Assembly (NCBI GenBank): GCA_033557685.1
Contig: JAWQRN010000185.1
Span: forward strand, 1-34,919
Direction of reading: 5' to 3'
From: Sperchopsis tessellata
Taxonomy: Eukaryota > Arthropoda > Insecta > Coleoptera > Hydrophilidae
DNA length: 34,919 bases
Shown piece after piece: positions 11,966-20,880 of this stretch. The notes beneath the pieces are model-generated. The model was not told the origin of the DNA and ran no database searches. It saw only the letters and a list, made by a program, of their open reading frames with translations. The stretch's first letter is position 1, and each line of letters opens with the position of its first letter. The translations under genes and the position numbers were made by a program.

Positions 11966-14900
11966 ATGCGGTTGCTGTTCTTTTTGTCAGCAATTTTGAC
12001 CTTGACATGGAGTAAACCAGAAGGATATTTCCATCAACAGTACCAATACCGGCAGTCATCATCCTCATACAAAAACAATGAATTACAACACAAAAATGAA
12101 GATGAAGGATTTGTTTCTAAACATGGAGATCTAGAAGGTAACATCGAGCCAAAAGTAAACTCATTTAGTCAACATGTGGCCTACACCAATCCAAAACTTC
12201 AAAATAATCCTTCAGGTGAAAGTTTTGGCCAATGGGATGATGCTAGTCAACGCCATTTGAGTGCCGGAAGTTTTTCCCAACAAAGAGAAAATTTTGAGGG
12301 AGGATTAAGCAGTGGCAATTTCAACTCCAATAATAGAAATTACCAAAGAAATTCGGGGGAGTTAGGATTAACTGGTGATGTTGACGGATCTGGTCATAGT
12401 CGTCAATATTCCTACAGTAGCACCTACAGAGCATCAGATCAAAATGGTGGTATAAGAGGAGCGCCCTTACCAAGTGGAAATAACTATCGCATGACAACTT
12501 ACAACACTGAATCAAATTTAAGTGATCTCACAAGGAAATTGGAAACAGATTTATCGGCACAATTACGAAATGCAGTTTCTCAGCGACAAAGTTCGTCAAA
12601 TTCACCAAGTCAATCTGTCAATTCAGCACATGTTGAATCCGATTTTCATAGATTGCAACAAGAGCTAAAGAGAAATCTTACACGTCAGCTTCAAGATGAA
12701 CTGAAAAATACTTATGGTATTCAAGGTAAGCGGGGATCATTTTCTTATTCTGTAACAGCAAGTGGGGGATACGCACCAAAGCCAAATTATGACACAAGAG
12801 AACTAAATGATTTAACACAACAATTGGAAAACACCTTGAAGCAACAACTTCAAGAAACATATCACACCAAATACCAAACATCAGAAGGAATTCATTCCTC
12901 AAATATGGGTAGTAGTAATAGTAACACCTATAGAAATCCTGACGTAGAAACTTTTGGTTACAGTTCTAGACCATCTCATAACAATCGTGGAACACATACT
13001 TCTACAAGAACAGAATCATCGTATTCGTCAGTCAACAAACATGGAGGTATGACCATAAGTGTAAATCCAATAGTTCCCTTAAGACAAATTACAAACACAG
13101 TAGAAAGTGATTTGGAGCGAACTCTAAATGCTGCAGTTATTAATCAAAAAAACAGTTACAATAGGAGAGATAGCTTTGAATCTATTTTACATGAATTAAC
13201 TAGCGAACTGAAAAGAAATGTCACTGATAAGTTAGACAATGAACTCCAAAAATTCTATGGTACTCAAGAGCAAATTGGAGCCTATTCCTTTTCAATATCA
13301 AAATATCCCAATGCTAATTACAAAGTAGAAGATTTAGCCACTTATAAACAGCAGATTGAAGACAACTTATTGACAAAGTTGAGACAAATAATGAGAAACT
13401 ATCAGAGTAGTTTTACAAGAAGTGAATCCTATCACGCCAGTTCAAGCAGTACTGGCTCCCAGCATGGACAAGTTTATGTTCCATATCGACAACCACAAGT
13501 TCACATAACAAACATAAAGAGTAAAGTGGAAAATGAGCTTGAAGATTTATTGAAAGCTGAACTTCTTACTCAAAAAACAAAATATTTTAAACAAAACAGT
13601 CAAACTCAAACACCAAACTTTGAACACATACTATCCCAACTTACTGAAGATGTAAGAACTAATTTAACAGAAAAATTAAACAATGAAGTACAAAATAGAA
13701 GAAGGAATCAACATTCTACTTCATATAATTATAGACCGGAAGATGTACAAGATCTCAGACAGCAGATTGAAGATGATTTATTGCGAAAATTAACGGAACA
13801 AATTAGAAACATAAGAACTGAATATCGTATACAACAGTCTTCATTTACAAGTACTAATACAAACAATTATGGAAATTCTCAATATAGACCAGGAAATTTA
13901 GATAGGACAGAGCAAGATGATTATTATAGAACTTCGTCAAACAGGAGACCTGCAATTATCAGTGGAACAGTTGAAAATTCTGAAACTATTGATAACACTC
14001 AACAAGAAATCCATTCATATCCTCTAAGACAGCCTATTCCTAATAGTGATAGCTATACAGAAAATTCTCAAACATCTAACAGAAGAGTTTACACTCATCA
14101 ACAAAATTCAGACAATACTTATCAAGTTCACGAAACGAGTACTTTCCCAAGCATCATACATCCATCAAACACAAACAGTCAAAGTACAGGAGGAAGCAGA
14201 CAAAAAGTAATTACTTACAAGTATGTACATGGTGCCAATAAGCCTTTAGATGGCCAACAAACAATTGAAGATGAAGACTCGAATAGATGGGCAAATCAAT
14301 ATAATAGAAGAAATTATAATTACAATGATAGATCTTCTGTTCAACAGTATTCAGAAACAAAACCTGTAGAAGTAGGGAGAGTACATGTTATAGTTCCCAG
14401 TGGAGGATCTTCTTTCCAGATCCATGGATCGTCTACCACTAATAATTCTGCTGAACTTTCCGAAGTTACAAGACAGCTTCAAGAAGATCTGAGTCAGCAG
14501 TTACAAAGAGCACTTCAAAATAGAATTATTAACTGGCAATCAGAATCAAGAGTTAGTGGTCAGCAACCAGGAGGTTACCAAGTTGTTGTTCAAGAATTAA
14601 CAGATGAATTGAAAAGAAATTTAACAGAAAAACTTGAACAAACATTAAAAGAAAAATATGGCAATCAAGGAATTAGAGGTGGTTATTCTTATACAGTTTC
14701 CACAAGTGGCACTTACTATCCTAAGGCTAATTATAATCAGCAACAACTAGATGACTTGACCCGACAACTTCAAGATAGTTTAACAAAACAATTACAACAG
14801 AGTGCAAATCAGCAACAATCTTCTTCTCAGTCTTATAGCCATAGCTCTTCAAGCAAACATAATCAAGAGCCAGCAATAACTTATGGTAATAGTTATGGTA

Positions 14901-17059
14901 GACGTACCCATGGGGGTAATCAAGGTGTTTACACAAATGATCGATATTATGCTCCTTTATCGCAAAACTCACGAAGTGGAACACTGAAAACCTACAGTAT
15001 GTCAACAAACCAAGAAGACTGTGATGAAATGCAAGGAGACGATAGTAGACATTTACATAATGCTCTGGTTAAAACGGACAGAGATGAAGACTTAACCCAA
15101 CAACCAGTTGGTCTATTTACATCGTATGATCAAAATAACCAGAAAATAATACATCAACAAGAATTTGTAGGACAAAACGAAGATACTGAAGATATGGGTC
15201 AACAACAAGAAGAAATGGACTATGACAATATGGATTACACAAATCAAAAATTAGTAGATCAGCAACAAACCCAATCTGAAGGTTTTGGAAATTTATATTT
15301 TGGCAGCCAAACTCAAGATTCTGATGAAGATGTTACTACACAAATACATTTCAAACATCAACAGGAAACAGAGTCTCGTGGATTTGGAAATCTTCATTTT
15401 GGTAACCAAGTTCAAGAATCCACTGAAGATATGAGCCAAAAAATGGTAGAGTTAGAGCAACATCAAACCAATCCACAACACATTAGAGAAAAAGTTTTAT
15501 CTGAAAAATTGGAAACAAAACTTCATCATTCTGAAGAGACTTTAGGTCAACAAACAGAAGATCTATTCCAATATACTGATGATGAGGGTCTTACCCAACA
15601 GGCAGAAAATAATTTTAGTCAGTTCGAATTTGGGGCACAGAAAACAGAATCTTCAGAAGAAAAAACAAATAGTAAAGTACAATTAGACAATCAAAAGCTA
15701 ATTACCATGTTAGGACATAAATTAACAAATAAAACAACTGAAATAAATCATCAACTGTCTACAGGTCAACAACAAATTGATTTATTTGGTCAACAAATGG
15801 AAGATTTGTCCCAGCACAATGAAGATGATTTGACTCAACAACAAGAAGATGGTTTTGGTCAACTACAATTTGGAAGTCAAATTCAAGAGTCTACAGAAAA
15901 TATGACACCATTGACTAGCCATTTTAATCAACAATATACAGAAGTTAATGAAAATGTTAGAACACAACATTCTGATCAGTCAAATCAATTAAACTTCGGC
16001 ACTCAAACTGAAGATTCGAATGAGGGAATGGCACAAAAGATTGAATCTGTAAACCAAATACATGCTACTGTTACACATCAACAATCTGAAAATCAGCAAC
16101 TACAGACAGGAACTTTAAGGCACCATGTACATCATCTTGGGCAACAGACAGAAGAACTTGGACAGGAAATAGAAGAACTTGGGCAACAAACTACATCTGC
16201 TTTTAGTGAAAACCCAGTAATTGTTGACCACAGACATCACTCTAGACAAGAGACAGAAGAACTTGGACAAGAAATGGAAGAACTTGGACAAGAAATGGAA
16301 GAACTTGGGCAACAAACTGAAGAAGAATTTGGTCACATGACAGACACAGGTGATCAGCAAACTGAAACTGGATTTGGGCAAATTCAATTAGGAAGTCAGA
16401 AACAAGAATCTGAAGAAGATATGGGTCAAAAACAACTAAATATCTTTGATCAACAGCATTTAACGCAACAAACAGAAGAGGGATTTGAAGATTTGACGCA
16501 ACAAACAGAAAATGGATTTGAAAATTTGACTCAACATATAGAAGGTGGAATTGATGATTTAACTCAACAAACAGAAGATGGGTTTAAAGATTTAACACGG
16601 GAACAAGATACTGGTTTTGAAAGTTTAACTCAAAAGCAAACACATGATGGATTTTCTAATATACAATCACATAGTAATAGGTCTCAAACAAATAGTGGTG
16701 TCTATCAAGTTGGTCAAACATATCAATCAAGCGGATCTCACCAGCGCAGTCAGCATAATTTTTATCGAAGTGGTAGCTCATCTTCAAGTCACCACCAAAG
16801 TTCTTTCAGTCACCAACAAGCAAGTGAATCATCAGAGAGATCATCTAGGTATGGAGTTAGTAGAACAGTACATTTAGAAGCTACAAATGAACATCAGTTG
16901 CAAAAACATGAAGACCTTTTCCAGTTGCAACATGTCACTACTCCATCAACTACAACAACTGAAGAACCGTCATTCTGGAAGCGAGTTGGTTCAAAGATTA
17001 CCAACACATATTCCAGTGCAAAAGATAGAGCAAAATCAATACTTTCATCAAGCGAATAA
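11966..17059 (+). CDS. large secreted Gln-rich repeat protein, unrecognised
   Basis: 1697 residues in one uninterrupted exon; I do not recognise the family. The ATG was chosen because it starts a clear signal peptide (MRLLFFLSAILTLTWS, cleavage near residue 16-17) just after a splice acceptor. Residues ~17-185 are Ser/Asn/Gln/Tyr-rich. Four helical modules lie at about 186-297, 376-478, 517-621 and 828-949. Each has Leu/Gln amphipathic segments such as LTRQLQEDLSQQLQRAL, a middle segment with an NLT or NVT sequon, and in copies 1, 2 and 4 a Tyr/Ser linker (GGYSYTVSTSGTYYP). The acidic C-terminal half has six GFGxLxFGSQ motifs (1106-1489), LGQEMEE heptads (1391-1454) and 11-residue repeats (1498-1564). 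The tail is TTTTEEPSFWKRVG plus a basic helix. The only cysteine is residue 1019. A structural extracellular role (matrix, clot, cuticle, silk or saliva) is inference. AATAAA lies 124 bp after the stop. Confidence 0.95.
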   Translation: MRLLFFLSAILTLTWSKPEGYFHQQYQYRQSSSSYKNNELQHKNEDEGFVSKHGDLEGNIEPKVNSFSQHVAYTNPKLQNNPSGESFGQWDDASQRHLSAGSFSQQRENFEGGLSSGNFNSNNRNYQRNSGELGLTGDVDGSGHSRQYSYSSTYRASDQNGGIRGAPLPSGNNYRMTTYNTESNLSDLTRKLETDLSAQLRNAVSQRQSSSNSPSQSVNSAHVESDFHRLQQELKRNLTRQLQDELKNTYGIQGKRGSFSYSVTASGGYAPKPNYDTRELNDLTQQLENTLKQQLQETYHTKYQTSEGIHSSNMGSSNSNTYRNPDVETFGYSSRPSHNNRGTHTSTRTESSYSSVNKHGGMTISVNPIVPLRQITNTVESDLERTLNAAVINQKNSYNRRDSFESILHELTSELKRNVTDKLDNELQKFYGTQEQIGAYSFSISKYPNANYKVEDLATYKQQIEDNLLTKLRQIMRNYQSSFTRSESYHASSSSTGSQHGQVYVPYRQPQVHITNIKSKVENELEDLLKAELLTQKTKYFKQNSQTQTPNFEHILSQLTEDVRTNLTEKLNNEVQNRRRNQHSTSYNYRPEDVQDLRQQIEDDLLRKLTEQIRNIRTEYRIQQSSFTSTNTNNYGNSQYRPGNLDRTEQDDYYRTSSNRRPAIISGTVENSETIDNTQQEIHSYPLRQPIPNSDSYTENSQTSNRRVYTHQQNSDNTYQVHETSTFPSIIHPSNTNSQSTGGSRQKVITYKYVHGANKPLDGQQTIEDEDSNRWANQYNRRNYNYNDRSSVQQYSETKPVEVGRVHVIVPSGGSSFQIHGSSTTNNSAELSEVTRQLQEDLSQQLQRALQNRIINWQSESRVSGQQPGGYQVVVQELTDELKRNLTEKLEQTLKEKYGNQGIRGGYSYTVSTSGTYYPKANYNQQQLDDLTRQLQDSLTKQLQQSANQQQSSSQSYSHSSSSKHNQEPAITYGNSYGRRTHGGNQGVYTNDRYYAPLSQNSRSGTLKTYSMSTNQEDCDEMQGDDSRHLHNALVKTDRDEDLTQQPVGLFTSYDQNNQKIIHQQEFVGQNEDTEDMGQQQEEMDYDNMDYTNQKLVDQQQTQSEGFGNLYFGSQTQDSDEDVTTQIHFKHQQETESRGFGNLHFGNQVQESTEDMSQKMVELEQHQTNPQHIREKVLSEKLETKLHHSEETLGQQTEDLFQYTDDEGLTQQAENNFSQFEFGAQKTESSEEKTNSKVQLDNQKLITMLGHKLTNKTTEINHQLSTGQQQIDLFGQQMEDLSQHNEDDLTQQQEDGFGQLQFGSQIQESTENMTPLTSHFNQQYTEVNENVRTQHSDQSNQLNFGTQTEDSNEGMAQKIESVNQIHATVTHQQSENQQLQTGTLRHHVHHLGQQTEELGQEIEELGQQTTSAFSENPVIVDHRHHSRQETEELGQEMEELGQEMEELGQQTEEEFGHMTDTGDQQTETGFGQIQLGSQKQESEEDMGQKQLNIFDQQHLTQQTEEGFEDLTQQTENGFENLTQHIEGGIDDLTQQTEDGFKDLTREQDTGFESLTQKQTHDGFSNIQSHSNRSQTNSGVYQVGQTYQSSGSHQRSQHNFYRSGSSSSSHHQSSFSHQQASESSERSSRYGVSRTVHLEATNEHQLQKHEDLFQLQHVTTPSTTTTEEPSFWKRVGSKITNTYSSAKDRAKSILSSSE
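12521..14812 (+). repeat. four degenerate copies of a three-segment helical module
   Basis: Within the coding exon, copies lie at about 12521-12856, 13091-13399, 13514-13828 and 14447-14812. Order within a copy: an amphipathic Leu/Gln helix, a second helix of the form ELxxxLKRNLTxKLxxxL, a short linker, and a third helix of the form LDDLTRQLQDSLTKQLQ. Copies 1 and 4 are the closest pair, sharing the RGSFSYSV/RGGYSYTV linker. Copy 2 has a shortened linker. Copy 3 has lost most of it and is the most charged. The spread suggests old duplications followed by divergence. Confidence 0.85.
15281..16432 (+). repeat. six dispersed copies of a ~21-residue GFG/FGSQ motif
   Basis: In the C-terminal half, motifs begin at residues 1106, 1139, 1216, 1296, 1339 and 1469. 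The consensus is G-F-G-x-L-x-F-G-S-Q, then x-Q-E/D-S-x-E-D-M, then a Gln/Lys. Copies 1, 2, 4 and 6 are the best preserved; copies 3 and 5 lack the leading GFG. Spacing between copies varies from about 33 to 130 residues, filled with Gln/Glu-rich sequence. Confidence 0.85.
16136..16327 (+). repeat. Leu-Gly-Gln/Glu heptad repeats
   Basis: Two blocks (residues 1391-1409 and 1433-1454) repeat a 7-residue unit of the type ELGQEME or ELGQQTE. At DNA level the units are nearly identical, indicating recent expansion. A heptad with one Leu per turn pair and many Glu/Gln could form a soluble helix; the Gln density recalls involucrin-type repeats only by analogy. Confidence 0.85.
16457..16657 (+). repeat. 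six tandem 11-residue repeats
   Basis: Residues 1498-1564 are six consecutive units of the form D-L-T-Q-Q-T-E-x-G-F-E (33 bp each, the last 12 residues). Leu at position 2 and Phe at position 10 recur exactly. An 11-residue period can place hydrophobic residues along one face of an extended helix, as in other 11-mer amphipathic repeats. Confidence 0.9.
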
Positions 17060-17182
17060 TATTAAGAATATTCATTAAGATATTTATTTCATGTAGTTAT
17101 GTAGTATGTCAATTTCTATAAATTCATATCATAAAACCAACATTTAAATAATGTACATATGTTCATTTCAATTCCTCAAAAT

Positions 17183-17218
17183 AATAAAAAAATATAAATT
17201 AGTGTTGTTTTTTTTTTC
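17183..17218 (+). terminator. poly(A) signal and T-rich downstream element
   Basis: AATAAA at 17183-17188 lies 124 bp beyond the stop codon at 17057-17059. It is followed at about 17201-17218 by a GTGTTG-plus-T-run, the usual downstream element. It would give the gene a short 3' UTR of about 140 nt. Confidence 0.65.
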
Positions 17219-17571
17219 AAAATAATATCCCTAACTGAAACTAATGAGGTTGAGATTAAAAAATTGTAGATTACAAAATATCGTGATTTTAAACTGTACA
17301 GAAAATTTTAGCAAAAAAACATTATTCAAAAATATGTATAAACACACATTTGGATATTGTTAATACCTTTATATGTTTCCAAGTAAATACACCATGAAAA
17401 ACATTCTAAAGGAAATTCATCTTATTCCTTAACAGGACACATGATGTCTGAGAAACTACGCAATGTATAAAATACCAGATATTTCTGGAATGGAACCATC
17501 CTAAAAAAAAAATAACTACCTAATCATCACAAAATAGGTGGACTATCAGCCATCCCATTTACACGACGCTA
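17219..17571. other. AT-rich spacer after the host gene
   Basis: No coding, RNA or repeat signal recognised. Confidence 0.5.
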
Positions 17572-17931
17572 TTGTTACTTTCAAAGGAATTACTAAATAA
17601 AGTTAGTTCGCAAGTAGTCTGTCAGGCATCATGTGTCAGTGTAAGTGATATTGTGTGTGGTAAGGCCAGTCCTTCGAAAAATTTCGAAAAATATATTTTG
17701 CAATGGTTTGTAGAAGTTGATAGCACCTTACGACCAAAATCCTGTGGGTGCAGTGTAGGAAGGCAATTTGCTTGCAATGATCCAAACTGCTATGCAGTAC
17801 ATGTATCAAGAAACATGATATTTAGATCTAGCAGCAGGGCAAGTTCTCCACTTTTAAAACTTTTATGTCATGTTACTTTATACTATGTAAATTGTTTTAA
17901 GAATATATCACACAATTTTTGCAGTTTTTAA
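17572..17931 (+). CDS. 119-codon ORF of unknown nature
   Basis: An ATG-initiated frame whose first ~75 residues look more protein-like than the AT-driven shadows around it. It has a Cys-rich middle (CGCSVGRQFACNDPNCYAVH) preceded by DIVCGKASPSKNFEKYILQW. I do not recognise a domain: the cysteine spacing resembles a small metal-binding or disulfide cluster but matches no motif I can name. The last ~30 residues are Leu/Phe/Tyr-rich and may be read-through into non-coding sequence. It lies about 150 bp upstream of LINE remnants on the same strand and could be an unrecognised transposon fragment or a single exon. A functional gene is unlikely. Confidence 0.25.
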   Translation: MLLSKELLNKVSSQVVCQASCVSVSDIVCGKASPSKNFEKYILQWFVEVDSTLRPKSCGCSVGRQFACNDPNCYAVHVSRNMIFRSSSRASSPLLKLLCHVTLYYVNCFKNISHNFCSF

Positions 17932-18079
17932 TATTTTTCGTCATATTTGAGCAAATTTATTTTTGCAGTGAAGCGAAACTTATAAAGCTGGAAAATTAAT
18001 AAGACAAGATTCAATGATATGCAAGAATGCAGGATACAGAGCAAGTACAACTTACAAAGACCATTAAAAGTGAATAAAG

Positions 18080-18960
18080 GAAGATGTTAGAAGAAACAAC
18101 TACGAAGTCAAACTCCGGGCAATAGAACAGTATAGGAGGTACAAACCTGTGAAACAGATTTATGATCTAGAAAAAGCAATTAATAGCCCTCAGATCTGAA
18201 AATGGTTATAGAATTGACAAGAGAAGAATTTCTTGGAGTGGTTAGAAGGTTTTACCTTAATCTATATTAAAATGAATGTTCCACCAATATTACCCTCAGA
18301 AGTAACACATGTATTAAAATCAATGAAGTGTGGAAAAGCACCAAGGGAAGACAGATCACGGTTAACATACTAAAAATTTCTGGAGAGAACATATATACAG
18401 ATCTAGCATAACTGCATATGTTATGCATAGAAATAAAAGAGATACCAGAATCTTGGAACAATGCAACAATATTTTAATTCATAATAAAAGCAATAAAGAA
18501 GACCTGAAAAATTACTGTTCAATCAGTTTCATCGTGGCTTTTAAGACCCTTACTAAATAATTACAGGCAGGTTTTTGTAAGGGATATAGAACTATTTGCC
18601 ACATTTACAGAGGGCAGAAATTGATATCGAGATGTAACAAGTATAATCTGCCACTATGTTGTGCTTTCGTAGACACTTCAAACGTTAAATTACATCAATA
18701 AATAGAAACATTTGATATTCAAAAAAGTGTTAGACTGGAAGACAAGATATCTTCGAAGTTGTTCAATGCAGCTAGAGAGTATATGCTCCTGGAACTAGAT
18801 TGGGACACAAGAGCACAGAACCACTTGAGATTTGCAGATGAAATCCTGATATTTGCACACTATCGAGAAAGTCTAAGAAAAAATGGAAGGAGCTTGGGGA
18901 GGCCTTCATCTAACAATATATGAATAACGGCTGATTATGATGACAGATAGATGCATATTT
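18080..18960 (+). pseudogene. RTE-like LINE reverse-transcriptase remnant
   Basis: Conserved non-LTR RT blocks appear in order on the plus strand, separated by stops and shifts. VTHVLKSMKCGKAPREDR is the fingers motif (consensus KNGKAPGED). EIPESWNNATIF is followed by KEDLKNYCSISFIVAFKTLTK (consensus DLKNYRPISLL). QAGFCKGYRTICH then NLPLCCAFVDTSN is the palm A region (consensus AFVDYEKAFD). Near 18825, LRFADEILIFA is the catalytic FADD block with the second Asp changed to Glu. The set matches insect RTE-type endonuclease/reverse transcriptases. It is heavily mutated and inactive. It ends just where the left arm of the large inverted repeat starts, so that arm could be this element's 3' tail. 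Confidence 0.8.
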
Positions 18961-18984
18961 AGAATCTTGGACTTTTAATAATTA

Positions 18985-19402
18985 AGAATTGGTTATTTTA
19001 GGGACATAAATTAGAATTAATTATCTCTTGTAGATGTTCTGAAGAATTAATGTCTTTTTTTCAATACTTGGAATTCACATAAAATGGTAGAATGCTTTGC
19101 TATCTGAAATTGAGAGTAATTCTTAATTAACAGGTTTTTGTGAATTTACATAAGTGTTACTAATATTAGGTTTTATAATATAATGTAATATAATGGTTTT
19201 TAATAACACAATCGATTTTCAGATTTCATATGATTTTAGTGTGGCATGTTATCTGCCTCATTTCTACAGGCTCTTGTGAAATAAGTGCCAGTGTGTTTAT
19301 GTATTATAGTTATGTATACACGACCATGATTGTGTATGTGTGTATGGCATTGGGTGAGGTTTGGTGCGAAATTCAATATTTATGTAGGAGTGTATGAGTT
19401 TA
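18985..19402 (+). repeat. left arm of a diverged 0.42-kb inverted repeat
   Basis: It aligns, with gaps, to the reverse complement of 20881-21312. The best-conserved core is 19156-19206, a 51-base block (starting GTTACTAATATTAGG) that differs from its partner at one position. Outside the core, shared landmarks include CATAAAATGG, TTTTAGTGTGGCATG, GTTTATGTATT and GTATGAGTTT. The two arms probably represent two insertions of one unidentified repeat in opposite directions. Confidence 0.85.
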
Positions 19403-19953
19403 TATATTATAAGGATTAAATATTTTTTGTAAGTATTCAGATAATTTCTTGATATATGGTAGTGGGAGATATTTGGTTTCTTCTTTATTATTAGTATTTC
19501 TTTGGGTGTTTATTATATTTGTGTGTTCTTTTTTTAATGATTGTATTTATTATGGGTAATGGGTAATTATTTTAGATTATTGTATTTTGAAATTTATTTA
19601 TTGTGTTTAGTCTGTTTATGGGCTATCAGTAATATCTTTGATAACATTTAATTTGTAGTTTATTGATTGTGAATAACATTATATTTATTTTAGTGTCCTT
19701 CCTATTTAAGGACATGTCAAGAACTTTTAATGCATTATGTACTTCTTTTTCAATGGTAAACTGGATGTATTTGCTATATTTAGTAAAATGGAATGAAATT
19801 CAGAACCACTGCACCATACCCATAAACGAATTCATAGAGATCATTCCACACTATAATCACAGATTCCAATTGTGTATGTAACAAAATATACTGTAACTGT
19901 TTTGTTCCATTTTAATCAAATTTCAGTTTTATTCTTTGAAAGTATATTTTTCT
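19403..19953. other. AT-rich loop sequence
   Basis: T-rich spacer between the left inverted-repeat arm and the LTR. The 72-codon frame at 19663-19881 has no motif and starts with GTG-like context. Nothing supportable. Confidence 0.4.
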
Positions 19954-20567
19954 TGTGACGGTACTGGATGTTAAAATTCTCTCCCTATTGGGCCAAGGGT
20001 TGTGAGTTCGCACCAGACGTTTGCGCGGCGGTATTTTTTCATGCGTCAGATAGGGAGCCTCCGATTACTACATACAAGCGACAAAGAGAGATATATTTAC
20101 TTAGCTGGCGCGTATTTGGATGAAGAAATCTTACATGCATTGGAGTACGCTCTTCCTCAATAAGGTAGCCGCTCGGTTGAGTCTAAACCGATAAATATCT
20201 ACCGTCCGGTAGACAAGGGATCAATTCTTTGACATTGTTACACTAGAACAGTCGTTACGCTGATAGAAATATAAACGAGCTAACTTTATTATATTATTCA
20301 GTTTCATTTTAAATATTCAAGCTTAAATTTAACGTAATTTTCTAATTTCAAATTATTTTTTTTATTTCTCGAGTTCCTTTAGAACTTGGTTAGTTTACAT
20401 TTGTTATATTCCATCTCAGTTTACTTTTATTTTATTAACGTTGTATATTTTGAGTCAGGATTACCATACATCCTCCAGGTGGACACTATTACCTTGGTTC
20501 TTTGTACTTCAGGTTTTTGAAACCGTTACATAGGTCCTTAGTGACCAAGAATCTTCAATCCGTTACA
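19954..20567 (+). mobile_element. probable solo LTR of a gypsy-like retrotransposon
   Basis: The 614-bp segment begins TGTGACGG and ends CCGTTACA, a TG...CA structure with an 8-base near-perfect terminal inversion; TGTAACGG/CCGTTACA ends are typical of arthropod gypsy LTRs. It is less AT-rich than its surroundings and contains a TATAAA at 20270-20275 that could be its promoter. A second CCGTTACA ends at 20530, so the true end may be there. I saw no matching LTR, no gag-pol, and no clean target-site duplication, so it is called a solo LTR with moderate confidence. Confidence 0.5.
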
Positions 20568-20880
20568 TAAGAAAAATGGTTTACTCATGGGAGGATCATT
20601 ATCACATGTATAAAATTATTAAAAGACAGAATTCAATCATATAATGATAGTATACTCAATAAACATTATAAAGCCAGTGTTAAAAAAACGCCACCAATCT
20701 ACAACACATAAATTTTACTTTAGGAAATACTAGATAATGAAATAAACAGTAAAGCTTGATATTTATTAGAAATGAATTACATTAACAAAATATAAAGGTA
20801 AAGCAATAAATGAAAAGGAAAGATATAAAAACTAAAAGATAACACAATTTATTATATTTTAGAAATAATAAGAACACGCA

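Noticed and set aside
16115..16387. Minus-strand frame with repeated Phe/Leu/Ser-rich units opposite the heptad repeats.
   Set aside because: It is the antisense shadow of the LGQEMEE repeats in the host gene.
19990..20020. Possible tRNA-derived SINE B-box (GTGAGTTCGCACC) near the start of the LTR candidate.
   Set aside because: The T-arm stem does not pair and no A-box at the right distance or acceptor stem could be built; the LTR reading explains the segment better.
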